From: Gemmatimonas sp.
GTDB taxonomy: Bacteria; Gemmatimonadota; Gemmatimonadetes; Gemmatimonadales; Gemmatimonadaceae
Length of the DNA: 61,933 bases
NCBI RefSeq assembly: GCF_021298855.1
Contig: NZ_JAJTHI010000011.1
Span: 1 to 61,933, forward strand
Direction: 5' to 3'
This document shows, in pieces, positions 1-8,465 of the stretch. Both the position numbers and the translations under genes were made by a program. Under the pieces are notes generated by a model. That model did no database searches and was not told the origin of the DNA. It worked only from the letters and a program-made list of their open reading frames with translations. Each line of letters starts with the position of its first letter. Within the stretch, counting starts at the first letter, position 1.

Positions 1-299
1 CGCGCGGTGGAGACCACATCGGTGGCGACCGTCTTCGTGGTCTGCGCCACGTTGTTGAGCACGCCCATGGCCTTGTTGAGAAATCCCACGGCCTCGGTCA
101 CGGTACTGGCCGCGAGTCCGCCGGCCCGCAGCGTGTCCTCCACGCCGTCGGTGAATTTCTGGAACACGTTGGTCACCGCGGCGGGCTTCTCCGCGTACTT
201 CGATTCGAGAAACTCCACGTAGTCGAGCACCTGATACAGGCGCTCGTCTGACAGGGTCTCGAGCTTGCGATTGATGCGATCGCGAACGTACGGATTCAT
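1..299 (-). CDS. Partial hypothetical protein with DUF2281-like N-terminus
   Basis: The reverse strand opens with ATG at 299 and stays open to the window edge, so about 99 residues are visible and the C-terminus is missing. It begins MNPYVRDRINRKLETL and has the segment LYQVLDYVEFLESKY, which resembles the short DUF2281-type helix seen in small bacterial accessory proteins. The rest is helical, rich in Ala, Thr and Val, with no membrane segment or catalytic motif that I recognise. It lies 39 bases downstream of an M15-type peptidase gene on the same strand and may be the last gene of that transcript. Function unknown. Confidence 0.6.
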   Translation of the reverse strand, partial: MNPYVRDRINRKLETLSDERLYQVLDYVEFLESKYAEKPAAVTNVFQKFTDGVEDTLRAGGLAASTVTEAVGFLNKAMGVLNNVAQTTKTVATDVVSTA

Positions 300-338
300 G
301 GGCTCCTCGTGGCGTGCCGTGTGGCGTGCCCTACGTGG

Positions 339-1331
339 TCATCCACGCCAACGTTTCCGCTCGCCACGCGCGTCGATGTGGCAGTAGGGCGTGGCATACC
401 GGCGACTGCTGTACACGCCCAGACCGCCGGCCAGCTCGGGGTGCGCCCGCTCGACCCAATCCACCGCCTGCTCCACCCGGTACGCATCGAACAGGGTGAG
501 CTCTCCGTCGCCGTCGGCATCAATGGCGACATCGGCAGCGTCTCCATACAAGTGGCGCGAGTCGCGCGCGGAGCCCTCCACCCCGGCGTTGTGCAACGGT
601 GTGCGGAAGCCGCTGTGCACCTCCAGCATGAACGAGGCGCTCTCCTCACCACGACGCCGAGCCAATTCGCGCAGCACCAGTTCGATCTTGTCGAGCACGC
701 GCGGATCGACGGCCACGTACTTGGGCCACATGGTCTGCCGGTCGTGCGTGACGAAGTCGCGCACGCGCAGGTGCTTGGTGAGCGGCAGGTCGAGGTGTTC
801 CTCGTGCACTTCGGCGAAGCCCAGCGGCTTTTCCGCCGCTTCATCGCGCGACCACTCGGCGGGGTAGCGTCCAATCTGGTAGCCGTTGAGGGTGCTCCCC
901 AGCTTGAGTTCGAAGGGCACCATCACCGCCAGCCGCGGCTCCTCGAGACGCTGCGTGACGCCATGGCGCGTGACCTCGAGCTCGTAAATGCCGGGGGTGA
1001 GCGGCGCGAGCAGCGTGTCGCCCTCGAGGGGACGCACGACGTCGCCCGACTCGCCACTGCCGACGGCCACCCACTGATACTCGAACCCGAGCGACCCCGA
1101 CGCCCCGCGGATCTCGAGCGGCAGCGCAACCCGCTCGCCGGCGCGCACGAAGTGCATCTTGATTTCGCCACTCACCCCCCGCGCCGCGGCTCCCACTTCC
1201 ACCCGGGGCACGGCGCGGCGGAAGCTCTCGGCCGACGAGTCGGCGAAGAGCTCACCGGGCGGCTGGTAGAGCACGGCCGCCGTGATGGCAATGAGACCGC
1301 TCAGCACGAGCGCTGTACGGCGCTGGATCAT
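339..1331 (-). CDS. M15-type peptidoglycan peptidase with EF-hand-like loop
   Basis: A 330-residue envelope protein. An N-terminal membrane anchor (about residues 7-22) is followed by a beta-rich region and, from about residue 240, an M15 D-Ala-D-Ala carboxypeptidase-like domain. The metal-site motifs SGFRTPLHN, SRHLYGDAAD (His about 260, Asp about 264) and YCHIDARG (His about 318) are all present, so it should be an active zinc peptidase acting on murein peptides. Between the last two motifs is a calcium-loop-like DADGDGELTLFD. The ATG at 1331 is chosen because GGGAGGTG lies 4 bases upstream; the longer open frame has no such site. It is a tandem paralogue of the next gene upstream, with 25 bases between them. 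Confidence 0.85.
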   Translation of the reverse strand: MIQRRTALVLSGLIAITAAVLYQPPGELFADSSAESFRRAVPRVEVGAAARGVSGEIKMHFVRAGERVALPLEIRGASGSLGFEYQWVAVGSGESGDVVRPLEGDTLLAPLTPGIYELEVTRHGVTQRLEEPRLAVMVPFELKLGSTLNGYQIGRYPAEWSRDEAAEKPLGFAEVHEEHLDLPLTKHLRVRDFVTHDRQTMWPKYVAVDPRVLDKIELVLRELARRRGEESASFMLEVHSGFRTPLHNAGVEGSARDSRHLYGDAADVAIDADGDGELTLFDAYRVEQAVDWVERAHPELAGGLGVYSSRRYATPYCHIDARGERKRWRG

Positions 1332-1356
1332 GGCGCACCTCCCAGGATGGCGCCGC

Positions 1357-2358
1357 TCACTGCGCCCCCCACCGCGCGCGACTGCCGCGCACATCGATGT
1401 GCACGAAGGGCCCGTGTGCACTCGTGGCCTTGTACACGCCAATGCCGCCCACCAGCTCCGGATGCGCGCGCTCCACCCGCTCGGCCGCCTGGGCCAGCAC
1501 GCGGGCGTCGTGCGTATCGACACGCCCATCCGCATTGAGATCGCTCATCCAGTCGCGCGCGCCGTTCACGACGTACACATCGGCGGCATCACCGTACTGG
1601 TGGCGGCTGTCGTTGGCCCGACCGCCGGTCCCCACGCCCTGCTGGTTGTATTGCGGCGTACGGAAGCCGGACATGACCCGCAGGGTGGCCGCGTGCACGC
1701 CCATCGTGCGCAGCTCCTGCAAGACCAGTTCGAGCTTGTCCACGAGCGGCTCGCGCAGGACGAGGTACTTGGGCCACACGCCCGTCTGATCCTTGGTGAG
1801 GAAGTCGCGCAGACGGAAATGCTCGGAGATGGGCGTATCCGCGTTGCCGGCGGTGACTTCCAGGAACCCCTCAGGATTGCCGTAGCTGCCGCCGCGCGCC
1901 CGCTTTTCGGCCGGAAAGAAGCCAATGCGATAGGCGCCGATACGCCCGCGCACCTTGTCGGCGAAGGGGCGCATGGTGATGAAGTGAAAGGCGCCCGTTG
2001 AGTCGTTGGCGGCATATACCCCGGGCCGCGTGGCGGCCGAGTCCCCGAAGAGCTGACGCAGCACCGGAATGCTGGCGGCGCGATGCGGGGCGAGGAACCG
2101 GGCCCGAAGCTTGCGGCTCACCCCACGGAGGGTGTCGAGCCCCGGGAACGACGCGGCCCGCGGCACGTCCGCCCGGACAGTGGGCGACAGGTCGCGGGCT
2201 GTCGTGGCCGCCATGCCCGTGGGGCGCACGACCACCGCAAGCGCGGCAACGGTCAGGGCCACGACCAATGCCCCGCGGCGGCGCGGATGCGCGCCCCGCC
2301 CGACCGGTACGACGGGATTGGCTGAAGACGCCTGGGCGTCGGAGGATGTCTGAATCAC
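1357..2358 (-). CDS. M15-type peptidoglycan peptidase, tandem paralogue
   Basis: A 333-residue paralogue of the gene just downstream, starting at a GTG. A basic, disordered N-terminus leads into a membrane segment (ALVVALTVAALAVVV, about residues 30-44). The C-terminal M15-like domain has SGFRTPQYN, SRHQYGDAADV and FVHIDVRG, so the zinc ligands are intact. It also carries a calcium-loop-like DLNADGRVDTHD in the same place as its neighbour. Murein D,D- or L,D-peptide cleavage in the periplasm is the expected activity; the exact bond cannot be read from sequence. Duplication followed by divergence of the N-terminal half is the simplest history. An AT-rich candidate -10 lies about 70 bases upstream. 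Confidence 0.85.
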   Translation of the reverse strand: MIQTSSDAQASSANPVVPVGRGAHPRRRGALVVALTVAALAVVVRPTGMAATTARDLSPTVRADVPRAASFPGLDTLRGVSRKLRARFLAPHRAASIPVLRQLFGDSAATRPGVYAANDSTGAFHFITMRPFADKVRGRIGAYRIGFFPAEKRARGGSYGNPEGFLEVTAGNADTPISEHFRLRDFLTKDQTGVWPKYLVLREPLVDKLELVLQELRTMGVHAATLRVMSGFRTPQYNQQGVGTGGRANDSRHQYGDAADVYVVNGARDWMSDLNADGRVDTHDARVLAQAAERVERAHPELVGGIGVYKATSAHGPFVHIDVRGSRARWGAQ

Positions 2359-2428
2359 GAGTTCGGAGATGGCGCCCGGTCACGAACGACGGCTGCCCCA
2401 TGGCAGACGACCCAGCGCCCGTGCTGGA

Positions 2429-2434
2429 AATATA
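2429..2434 (-). promoter_or_regulatory. Candidate -10 (TATATT) for the M15 gene pair
   Basis: Reverse strand TATATT matches TATAAT at five of six positions in an otherwise GC-rich gap between the L,D-transpeptidase stop and the M15 gene start at 2358. No convincing -35 TTG is present 16-18 bases upstream, so this is only a candidate. Confidence 0.3.
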
Positions 2435-2508
2435 CTCGACCCCGATCCGTCCGTTCACCCGGCGAGGATGAACGCCTACGGAAATCGCATCTGTAAGTGT
2501 GTGTGGCT

Positions 2509-3402
2509 TCAGTAGATGAAGACCGGGGTCCCAACGGCCACGCGGTGGTACAGCTCTGCAATGTCTTCGTTCCGCAGCCGCACGCATCCGTGGCTCACCG
2601 CCTGCCCCACCGACGCCGGGTTGTTGGTGCCGTGCAGGGCGTAGCCGTCCCCCAGATAGAGTCGGTAATGGCCAAGCACGTCCGCATACTTGCGCTGGTT
2701 TGTTCCGAATGGCGGAATAATGATCTGGCCATCGGCAACGATCTCACGGCCGTCCGTGGCCGCCAGCGGGCGGACTGCACCATCGGCGGTCACACGCACG
2801 ACATCGTTCCCCTTCACGGTGATGAGCCCGCCGTCGCGCAGCGGCAGGGGCTTGCCGCGCACCAGCTGGGTGAGACCGAGCCGCCGCTTGTTGGCCTGCT
2901 CCTGATAGTGCCAGTCGGGCGGGATCCAGGCGGGGGCGGAGTCGCGACGCTGCACCACCAGCCGGCCGCGCGGCGTTTCGAAGCGCAGGACCTTGGTGCC
3001 GCCTCGTACGACCAACTGCTTCCCCGAACCGGTGGCCACCCGCGCCGTGAAGAGCACACTGTCGCCGCGCTTGTACCAGAGGCGACGGTCGGTGATGGAC
3101 ACCACGATGTACGAAGAGTCCGCCGGCACCGGGGGTGTGGCGGCCAATTCGGCACGCAGGCTGTCGGCGCTGAGTCCGGCCTGCAGGGTGAGCTGTTCGA
3201 GGGCCTCGGAATTGTCGTTGAACACCAGCCGTGCCACGTCGCGCTCGAAGCGCGTGCGCAGGGTGATGACGGTCAGCCACCCGGTGAACCCGAGGGTCAG
3301 TCCGGTAAGCGCCAGAAGCCAGAGCGGCGTGCCGCGCCAGCCACGTCGCAGCGCGCGTGACCGGGCCCGACCTTCCGCGGGGTGTACCGCGCGCGTGGTC
3401 AT
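2509..3402 (-). CDS. L,D-transpeptidase (YkuD domain), membrane anchored
   Basis: A 297-residue protein with one N-terminal membrane helix (about residues 25-50) and a periplasmic YkuD catalytic domain starting near residue 95 (SYIVVSITDRRLWYKRGD). The active-site region has YALHGTNNP and VSHGCVRLRNEDI, with the catalytic Cys and its His both present. Such enzymes form 3-3 crosslinks in peptidoglycan or attach proteins to it. The start ATG at 3402 lies two bases past the stop codon of the upstream paralogue-like gene (TGA-C-ATG), so translation is probably coupled. Together with the two M15 peptidases downstream it forms a small cell-wall remodelling group. Confidence 0.9.
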   Translation of the reverse strand: MTTRAVHPAEGRARSRALRRGWRGTPLWLLALTGLTLGFTGWLTVITLRTRFERDVARLVFNDNSEALEQLTLQAGLSADSLRAELAATPPVPADSSYIVVSITDRRLWYKRGDSVLFTARVATGSGKQLVVRGGTKVLRFETPRGRLVVQRRDSAPAWIPPDWHYQEQANKRRLGLTQLVRGKPLPLRDGGLITVKGNDVVRVTADGAVRPLAATDGREIVADGQIIIPPFGTNQRKYADVLGHYRLYLGDGYALHGTNNPASVGQAVSHGCVRLRNEDIAELYHRVAVGTPVFIY

Positions 3403-3403
3403 G

Positions 3404-4063
3404 TCAGTAGAAGTACACCCGGGTACCCGGGGTCAGGTTTTCGCGAATGGCCTGCAAGTCACCGGCATCGAGGCGCACGGAGCCGGGCATCACATAACTG
3501 CTGTCGGCAAGCGGCCCGATTCCGGGCACGGCGTACAACAGGGTTCCCCCCGTGGTCACGATCGCGTGCGTCCCGGTCCATCCGGGCGCCGCCCGCTCGG
3601 CCACAGGGGGCAGACCGCGGTCGGCCCACAGCCAGTCCGGCAGGGACCACGCGTCGGCCGCGCCAAGCAGGCGCTCGATGCGGCGCACCCCCCGGGGAAC
3701 GACCACGCGAACGGTATCGGCGCCGCTTCCCACCCGCCGCTCCGGGCCAATGCGGGCGGGCATCGTGCGCAGCCGCGCGCCCCCCCGGTCGAGGGCCACG
3801 TAGCCCGAATCCGTGTTCACCGCCAGGTGGATGCCGCCGTCGCCCCGGGCCTGCCGCCGCATGATTTCGATCATGAGGGTGGCCTGGTCGACATTCGCCG
3901 CCATGATGGCATCGGCACGCTGCTGCTCGAGTTCCGACATGCCGGCCCGCAACCGCGCCGTCTCCTCCCGGTAGCGTGCGCGCCGCCACAGCAGCAAACC
4001 ATCCAGGAGGAGCAACGTCACCAATGACAGGGCCAACAGCAACGTCCGACGACGAACACGCAT
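3404..4063 (-). CDS. Catalytically dead L,D-transpeptidase-like protein
   Basis: A 219-residue protein with an N-terminal membrane helix (about residues 5-22), a coiled-coil-like stretch (ARLRAGMSELEQQRADAI) and a C-terminal domain that aligns with the end of the downstream L,D-transpeptidase. Its last segment is MPGSVRLDAGDLQAIRENL and then TPGTRVYFY, against SHGCVRLRNEDIAELYHRV and then AVGTPVFIY in the active enzyme. The catalytic His is replaced by Pro and the Cys by Ser, so transpeptidation is not expected. It may be a binding or regulatory partner of its neighbour. ATG at 4063 is preferred over a GTG at 4087 because the hydrophobic segment then starts in the usual place. No strong ribosome site is seen. 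Confidence 0.7.
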   Translation of the reverse strand: MRVRRRTLLLALSLVTLLLLDGLLLWRRARYREETARLRAGMSELEQQRADAIMAANVDQATLMIEIMRRQARGDGGIHLAVNTDSGYVALDRGGARLRTMPARIGPERRVGSGADTVRVVVPRGVRRIERLLGAADAWSLPDWLWADRGLPPVAERAAPGWTGTHAIVTTGGTLLYAVPGIGPLADSSYVMPGSVRLDAGDLQAIRENLTPGTRVYFY

Positions 4064-4192
4064 GATCCGGCACGGTTTAGATTGCACCGGCTGACCCCAC
4101 CGCCCTCGCGGTGGCCCCCGATGCCCGACGAACGTACCGCCCCGGCCGGCATGCGGCCTGAGCGGTCACCCTGAAGCATATCCCGGAGACCG

Positions 4193-5752
4193 ATGTCTGC
4201 ACGCGTAGATCGCGCGGTGGCGCTCATCATTCTAGATGGGTGGGGGTACCGCGAAGAATGTGAGGCGAACGCGATCTGCCTCGCCGACACGCCCAACTGG
4301 GACCGCATCTGGTCGCACGGCTCCCGCACGCTGCTGACCGCATCGGGGAAGGCGGTGGGGTTGCCCGAAGGCCAGATGGGCAACAGCGAAGTGGGGCACC
4401 TCAACCTCGGCGCGGGGCGCGTGGTGATGCAGGACCTCGTGCGCATCGGCAGCGCCATCGAGACCGGCCGCTTTTTCGAGAACCCCGCGCTGCTTCAGGC
4501 GTGCGCGCATGTGCGCTTCAATCACGGCACCCTGCACCTCCTGGGCCTGTTGGGCGACGGTGGGGTGCATGCGTTCCAGGCGCACCTGTATGCCCTGGTG
4601 GAGCTGGCGGTGCAGCAGCAGGTGCCGCGGGTGGTGCTGCACGCCCTGCTCGACGGACGCGATACCCCACCGCAAAGCGCGCTGGGGTTCCTGCGCGAGA
4701 CGCTCGCCACGATTGCGGGCAAGGCCCAGTTGGCCAGTGTGTGCGGTCGCTACTACGGCATGGACCGCGACAACCGGTGGGAGCGCACGCAGCGCTGGTA
4801 CGACGCGGCGGTGCGTGGCCAGGCCCCGGTGGAGCCGGACGCACTGGCCGCGCTCGAGCGCTCGTATGCGGCGGGGGTGCACGACGAGTTCGTGACGCCG
4901 TGGGTCATGCCGGGTCCGGACGGTAGCGCGCTGGCGCCCATGGTCGATGGCGATGCCCTCGTGAGCTTCAATTTCCGCAGCGACCGCATGCGCCAATCCC
5001 TGCGCGCGCTCGCGTTTCCCGACTTCGACGGGTTCGACACGGGGCCGCGGCCGCTGGTGCAGATCGTCACCATGACGCAGTACGACGACACGTTCCCGTT
5101 TCCGGTGGCGTTCGGCCCGCAATCGATGAACAACCTGGTGGGCGACGTCATTGCCAAGGCGGGGCTGACGCAGCTGCGCACGGCGGAGACGGAGAAGTAC
5201 CCGCACGTGACGTTCTTCTTCAACGGCGGCCACGAGCAGCCGCTCCCCGGCGAAGACCGGCGCGTGGTGCCAAGCCCCAAGGTGGCCACCTACGACCTGC
5301 AGCCCGAGATGAGCGCCGGGGCGGTGTGCGCCGTGCTCTGTGACGCGCTGGCCAACCGCACGCATGACTTCATGCTGTGCAACTTCGCCAATACGGACAT
5401 GGTGGGGCACACCGGGTCGCTCGAGGCGGCCATCACGGCCGTGGAAGCCGTGGATGCCTGCCTCGGTCAGGTGCTGGAGGCCGCAGCTGCCGGCGGCGCG
5501 CGGCTCATCATCACGGCCGATCATGGCAACGCGGATCTCATGATCGATCCGGTCACGCACCAGCCGCACACGGCACACACCACCAATCCGGTCCCCCTGG
5601 TCATCCTCGATCCCGACGAGACCGCGCCGCTGCGCAGCGGGGGCGCCTTGTGCGACGTGGGGCCCACGGCGCTGGCGCTGCTCGGGCTTCCCCTGCCTCC
5701 CGACATCACCGGTCGCGATCTTCGCGTCCGTCCTTCCGATTCTCCGTCCTGA
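4193..5752 (+). CDS. gpmI: 2,3-bisphosphoglycerate-independent phosphoglycerate mutase
   Basis: A 519-residue cytoplasmic glycolytic enzyme that interconverts 3- and 2-phosphoglycerate using two metal ions and a serine nucleophile. It opens with ALIILDGWGYREE and has MGNSEVGHLNLGAG, which contains the phosphorylated Ser, then LLDGRDTPPQSA, and the C-terminal metal site GNADLMIDP with preceding ITADHGNAD. Length is normal for the family. GGAG lies 5 bases upstream of the ATG. It is the first gene of a tightly packed plus-strand run: its TGA overlaps the ATG of the next gene (TGATG). Confidence 0.97.
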   Translation: MSARVDRAVALIILDGWGYREECEANAICLADTPNWDRIWSHGSRTLLTASGKAVGLPEGQMGNSEVGHLNLGAGRVVMQDLVRIGSAIETGRFFENPALLQACAHVRFNHGTLHLLGLLGDGGVHAFQAHLYALVELAVQQQVPRVVLHALLDGRDTPPQSALGFLRETLATIAGKAQLASVCGRYYGMDRDNRWERTQRWYDAAVRGQAPVEPDALAALERSYAAGVHDEFVTPWVMPGPDGSALAPMVDGDALVSFNFRSDRMRQSLRALAFPDFDGFDTGPRPLVQIVTMTQYDDTFPFPVAFGPQSMNNLVGDVIAKAGLTQLRTAETEKYPHVTFFFNGGHEQPLPGEDRRVVPSPKVATYDLQPEMSAGAVCAVLCDALANRTHDFMLCNFANTDMVGHTGSLEAAITAVEAVDACLGQVLEAAAAGGARLIITADHGNADLMIDPVTHQPHTAHTTNPVPLVILDPDETAPLRSGGALCDVGPTALALLGLPLPPDITGRDLRVRPSDSPS

Positions 5753-6468
5753 TGCGCTCCATGCATGTATTCCCCGTTCGTTCCGGTGCGGCGGTGGCAG
5801 CCGCCCTTGCCTTCCTGCTGCCCGTCGCGGGGAGTGCGCAAGTGGGATACCTGCCCGAGAAGAGTCCCTACGAAGACTTCAAGATCGGCCAGTCGGCGAC
5901 ACTCCTGGGCGGATGGCTGGCCGTGAGGCCCGATCCCGCCAATGTCGCCCCGGCGCCGAGTTGGCTGGCCGGCGTGCGGTACGACATCGGCGTGGGCGGC
6001 CCGGCCTCGCTGTTCGCGCGGTATGTGTTTTCGCCGAGTGAGCGCAACGTGCTGGTGCCGACCAATCCGCGGGCCACACGGGTCGTGGCCACGCCGGGCA
6101 CCACGACGCACCTCATCGATGCCGGGCTCGATGTGTCACTCACGGGACGCAAGACCTGGCGGCATCTCATGCCATCGGTGAATGTGGGCGCGGGACTGGC
6201 CAGCGACTTCGCCCGCGCCGACACCGGCGGCTACCAGTTCGGCACCAAGTTCGCGTTCAACTACGGCTTCAGCCTGCGCTACCTGCCCCGCCGTGGCCCG
6301 CAGCTGCGCCTCGACGCCGTGAACTACCTGTGGCAGTACCAGTATCCCGACCGCTACTTCGTGAAGGCGGCCGACACCACGAGCATCCTCACCGACACCC
6401 GCCGACGCGAAGCGTGGCGTGCCAATTGGGCGCTCACCGCCGGTGTCACGTTCCCCCTGTTCCGGTAG
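5752..6468 (+). CDS. Secreted outer-membrane beta-barrel-like protein
   Basis: A 238-residue protein with a clear signal peptide (MRSMHVFPVRSGAAVAAALA, with cleavage likely after GSAQ). The mature part has alternating hydrophobic and polar strands, aromatic strand ends and a terminal Phe-rich strand (TAGVTFPLFR), as expected for a small outer-membrane barrel. No specific family is recognised. Translation is coupled to gpmI through TGATG; an in-frame ATG three codons on (5761) is an alternative start. The next gene follows after six bases. Confidence 0.75.
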   Translation: MRSMHVFPVRSGAAVAAALAFLLPVAGSAQVGYLPEKSPYEDFKIGQSATLLGGWLAVRPDPANVAPAPSWLAGVRYDIGVGGPASLFARYVFSPSERNVLVPTNPRATRVVATPGTTTHLIDAGLDVSLTGRKTWRHLMPSVNVGAGLASDFARADTGGYQFGTKFAFNYGFSLRYLPRRGPQLRLDAVNYLWQYQYPDRYFVKAADTTSILTDTRRREAWRANWALTAGVTFPLFR

Positions 6469-6474
6469 GCCGGC

Positions 6475-6903
6475 ATGCCCCGCACGTCGCTCACCCGTCG
6501 CGTGACCTTCGCCGCCGCCCATCGGTACCGTCGCCCCGACTGGAGCGACCAGGAGAACGCCGAGGTGTTTGGCGCCTGTGCCCACCCGCACTACCATGGG
6601 CACACGTATGTGTGTGACGTCACCGTGGCCGGACCGGTGGACGAGGAGACGGGATTTCTCGTGGATCTCGGCTTCCTCGACCACGTGCTGCAGCGGGAGG
6701 TGCGCGACCGGTTCGACCATCGCAACATCAATCTCGATGTGCCGGAGTTTGCCGACGGCAAGATGATCCCCACGGGAGAGTTGCTGTCGCGCTTCATCTG
6801 CGAGCGGGTGCAGGCCGCGCTGGCGCACACTACCGCCCGGGTGATCAAGGTGCATCTGGCCGAGGATGCCACGTTGAGCAGCTGCTACGAGGTGGACGCC
6901 TGA
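6475..6903 (+). CDS. queD: 6-pyruvoyltetrahydropterin / 6-carboxytetrahydropterin synthase family
   Basis: A 142-residue T-fold enzyme acting on dihydroneopterin triphosphate, in queuosine or pterin synthesis. The zinc ligands are visible in FAAAHR and HYHGHTY, the catalytic Cys in GACAHPHYHGH, and the conserved FDHRNIN and a C-terminal Glu-containing strand (VIKVHLAEDA) are present. Length is typical. No other queuosine gene (queC, queE, queF) is in view, so QueD rather than a pterin synthase is an assumption. Its TGA overlaps the ATG of dacB. Confidence 0.85.
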   Translation: MPRTSLTRRVTFAAAHRYRRPDWSDQENAEVFGACAHPHYHGHTYVCDVTVAGPVDEETGFLVDLGFLDHVLQREVRDRFDHRNINLDVPEFADGKMIPTGELLSRFICERVQAALAHTTARVIKVHLAEDATLSSCYEVDA

Positions 6904-8465
6904 TGCGGCGCCTGCTCGCCGTGACGCTGTGCGCCGGTGCCGCCACGGCCTGTGCGGCGCGACCGCCGCAGGCGGTGCTCGAGCCGCATCAGCCGGAGCC
7001 GGTGGCCCCCTACATGATGCCGGTGGCCACGGTGCCGGCCCCCACCCTGCGGGACCGGGTCCGCCATACCGTGGACTCCGTCGTGGCAGCCCCCATGTGG
7101 CGCAACGCCCGCCTGGGCATCCTGATTGTCGACCCCGAGTCGGGGGACACGCTCGCCAGCCACGATGCCGACCGGTTGTTCATGCCCGCCTCCAACCAGA
7201 AGCTGCTGACCGGCGCCATTGCGACGACGCTGCTGGGGCCCGACTTCCGGTGGCGCACGCCGGTGTTGCTGCACGGGGTGCAGCGCGGCGCCACGTGGCA
7301 TGGCAACGTGTACTTGCAGGGAAGCGGTGATCCGAGCATCAGCGACGCCCTGCGCGGTGGTCGTGCCAGTTCGGCGTTCGACGCGGCCCTGGATGCGCTC
7401 TCGGCACGTGGGGTACGCCGCATCGCCGGACGCGTCCTCCCCGTGGGTGATGCGCTCCCCGGGCTGAGCACCGGCTTCGGGTGGGCCTGGGACGATTTCG
7501 ACGCGGCCTACAGTGCGGCGATCGACGAACTGCTGTACAACGAAGGGGAGCTGTACGTCACCGTGCATGCCGGTCGTCGTGTGGGGGCTCCGGTACGGGT
7601 GCAGACCGCCCCCACGCGGCGCTACCCGGCGGTGGTGGTGGATGCCGTAACGCGCGACAGCGCCCCGCTCCCCGCCGGCACCCGCCCGCCGCGCCTGCAG
7701 GCGGCCTACGACAGTATCGGCCGGGCGCTGATCGTGTCGGGGACGCTCGCGCTGGGCGACAGCGCGCGGTTTACGGTGGCGTATCGTCACCCCAACGATG
7801 CCGTCGTGGCGGCCTTCACCGAATCGCTGGCCGAACGCGGCATCACGGTGCAGCAGAAGCGGCTGGCCAGGCGCGACACCGCGTCGCGGGCACTCGACAC
7901 GCTGGCCGTGATCACCTCGCCGCCCTTTGCCGACGTGCTGCGACGCATGGAGAAACCCTCGCAGAACCAGATGGCCGAACTGTTCTTTCGCACGGTGGCC
8001 CTGCAGCAAACGGGCAACGGGTCGGCCGACAGTGCGCAAGCCGTCGGGGCACGCGCGCTGGCCGCGTGGGGGGTGACGGCGAACGACGCCGCGTATCGTG
8101 ATGGCAGCGGGCTTTCGCGCCACGACTACGTGACGCCGCGCGCGATCGTGAAGGTGCTCGACGCCATGCGCCGTTCGCCGCACTTCACGCTCTTTCGTGA
8201 CGCGCTCCCGATTGCCGGCGTGGACGGCACCATTCGGAGCCGCATGCGTGGCACGCCGGCCGAAGGCAATGTGCGCGCCAAGACCGGCACGCTCGACAAG
8301 GCGCGCGCGCTCAGTGGCTACGCGACCACCGCCAACGGGCGGGTGCTGCTCTTCTCCATGATGATGAACAACTTCACGGTGCCCACCCGTGAGGTGGAGC
8401 GCGTGCAGGATCTGCTCGCGGCGATGCTCGCGGGCGGCACGCTCGCGGCAGGACGCGGTTCGTGA
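6903..8465 (+). CDS. dacB: D-alanyl-D-alanine carboxypeptidase/endopeptidase (PBP4, S13 family)
   Basis: A 520-residue penicillin-binding protein of the S13 family that trims or cuts murein crosslinks in the periplasm. All three active-site motifs are visible: SxxK in PASNQKLLTG, SxN in KPSQNQMAELFF, and KTG in VRAKTGTLDKA, with the conserved DGSGLSRHDY between the last two. The N-terminus is a signal peptide; a Cys at residue 17 (AATACAA) gives a weak lipobox, so it may be a lipoprotein. The start overlaps the upstream stop (TGATG), and the end overlaps the moeA GTG by four bases. Confidence 0.93.
   Translation: MRRLLAVTLCAGAATACAARPPQAVLEPHQPEPVAPYMMPVATVPAPTLRDRVRHTVDSVVAAPMWRNARLGILIVDPESGDTLASHDADRLFMPASNQKLLTGAIATTLLGPDFRWRTPVLLHGVQRGATWHGNVYLQGSGDPSISDALRGGRASSAFDAALDALSARGVRRIAGRVLPVGDALPGLSTGFGWAWDDFDAAYSAAIDELLYNEGELYVTVHAGRRVGAPVRVQTAPTRRYPAVVVDAVTRDSAPLPAGTRPPRLQAAYDSIGRALIVSGTLALGDSARFTVAYRHPNDAVVAAFTESLAERGITVQQKRLARRDTASRALDTLAVITSPPFADVLRRMEKPSQNQMAELFFRTVALQQTGNGSADSAQAVGARALAAWGVTANDAAYRDGSGLSRHDYVTPRAIVKVLDAMRRSPHFTLFRDALPIAGVDGTIRSRMRGTPAEGNVRAKTGTLDKARALSGYATTANGRVLLFSMMMNNFTVPTREVERVQDLLAAMLAGGTLAAGRGS

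Noticed and set aside
4097-4114. Hairpin CCACCGC-CCTC-GCGGTGG between the L,D-transpeptidase-like gene and gpmI as a terminator
   Set aside because: It lies upstream of both divergent genes, so no transcript is known to end there; probably chance in GC-rich DNA.
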